The notes below the pieces were generated by a model. That model made no database searches. It worked only from the letters and a program-made list of their open reading frames with translations, and had not been told where the DNA came from. The translations under genes were made by a program, and so were the position numbers. Shown one piece after another: positions 14,050 to 14,411 of a DNA stretch of 14,411 bases; position 1 is the first letter of the stretch; each line of letters opens with the position of its first letter. The DNA comes from Lachnospiraceae bacterium (lineage in GTDB: Bacteria; Bacillota; Clostridia; Lachnospirales; Lachnospiraceae): the NCBI GenBank assembly GCA_017391545.1, contig JAFOYD010000020.1, forward strand, positions 1 through 14,411. Direction: 5' to 3'.

Positions 14050-14411
14050 GTGGAAGACAATACTGCAAAAAACAAGGCGCTTGGTACATCGAGCATTGAA
14101 TTTGGCACCCCGGTACTGATTATGGGAAGCGGTTCCATCGTGGGCCAGACAGAGAGCGAAGGTCCATTGGCGGGAAGCTTTGATAAAGTAAGTGATGATA
14201 AAAATGATCTGTTTGGCGAGGACTCCTGGGAGAAGGCAGAGAGTGCACTACAAAAAGAGGCACTGACGATTACACTTTCAAAGACTGGAGCAGAGGCAGC
14301 GGACATCAGATTTTTGTACGCAGGAGACTTGCTTGGACAGAATATTGCAAGCTCTTTTGGACTGCTGGACTTTAACATACCACTATTTGGACTGTATGGT
14401 GCGTGCTCCAC
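14050..14411 (+). CDS. spoVAD: Stage V sporulation protein AD, 3' end missing
   Basis: SpoVAD is a thiolase-fold protein of the SpoVA channel system, which loads dipicolinic acid into the developing spore; the Bacillus subtilis protein binds dipicolinate. The 120 codons present carry its characteristic N-terminal half: PVLIMGSGSIVGQTESEGPL, then DLFGEDSWEKAESALQKEAL, then FLYAGDLLGQNIASSFGLL and FGLYGACST, where the Cys sits at the position of the active-site Cys of ketoacyl synthases. The start is GTG 14050, set by a perfect AGGAGG at 14037-14042 with 7-base spacing; no ATG lies nearby in frame. The gene runs off the window. The usual upstream partner spoVAC is absent from the 5' side, where trpS and its terminator lie instead. 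The gene is read on the plus strand; the long open frame opposite it is a shadow. Confidence 0.93.
   Translation, partial: MEDNTAKNKALGTSSIEFGTPVLIMGSGSIVGQTESEGPLAGSFDKVSDDKNDLFGEDSWEKAESALQKEALTITLSKTGAEAADIRFLYAGDLLGQNIASSFGLLDFNIPLFGLYGACS

Noticed and set aside
14046..14411. Minus-strand open frame at the right edge
   Set aside because: The plus strand clearly encodes SpoVAD with a perfect ribosome binding site; the opposite frame is a shadow.

Overview
The window looks like chromosomal DNA of a spore-forming clostridial Firmicute, most likely a Lachnospiraceae gut-type bacterium. The basis is moderate GC content, strong AGGAGG-type ribosome binding sites, protein sequences of clostridial character, and the 5' part of the sporulation gene spoVAD at the right edge. 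The family-level placement is an inference. All supported genes are on the plus strand, packed with short gaps. I see no mobile element, CRISPR array, tRNA or rRNA.

Region 1 (1-2829) is the end of a cell-surface polysaccharide locus. It holds the 3' part of a polyprenyl-phosphate sugar-1-phosphate transferase, which starts glycan assembly on the lipid carrier. An LCP-family (LytR-CpsA-Psr) protein follows, which in this family transfers finished glycopolymers to the wall. The LCP protein has an unusual Arg/Pro/Gln-rich cytoplasmic tail built from three 22-residue repeats. A rho-independent terminator closes the unit.

Region 2 (2868-12751) reads as one six-gene run with gaps of 11 to 30 bases and no visible internal terminator: a GT2 glycosyltransferase, glmS (glucosamine-6-phosphate synthase), a membrane-anchored HtrA-type serine protease with a PDZ domain, an enlarged ClpX-type AAA+ unfoldase, a class I SAM methyltransferase, and a 966-residue protein joining TPRs, a long Glu/Pro-rich linker, a DUF4037 nucleotidyltransferase-like domain and a DUF4125 domain. 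The mix of envelope precursor supply, extracytoplasmic proteolysis, cytoplasmic unfolding and two enzymes of unknown substrate suggests envelope and protein-quality housekeeping, but no direct link between the parts can be read from the sequence.

Region 3 (12756-13965) is trpS behind its own strong SigA-type promoter with a short leader and no T-box, ended by a near-ideal terminator. Region 4 (13966-14411) holds a possible forespore-sigma promoter and the first 120 codons of spoVAD.

The parts most worth a second look are the TPR-DUF4037-DUF4125 fusion, which has an intact GS...DHD nucleotidyltransferase signature, and the ClpX paralogue, which keeps the ClpP-docking IGF loop but has lost the RKH substrate-entry motif.
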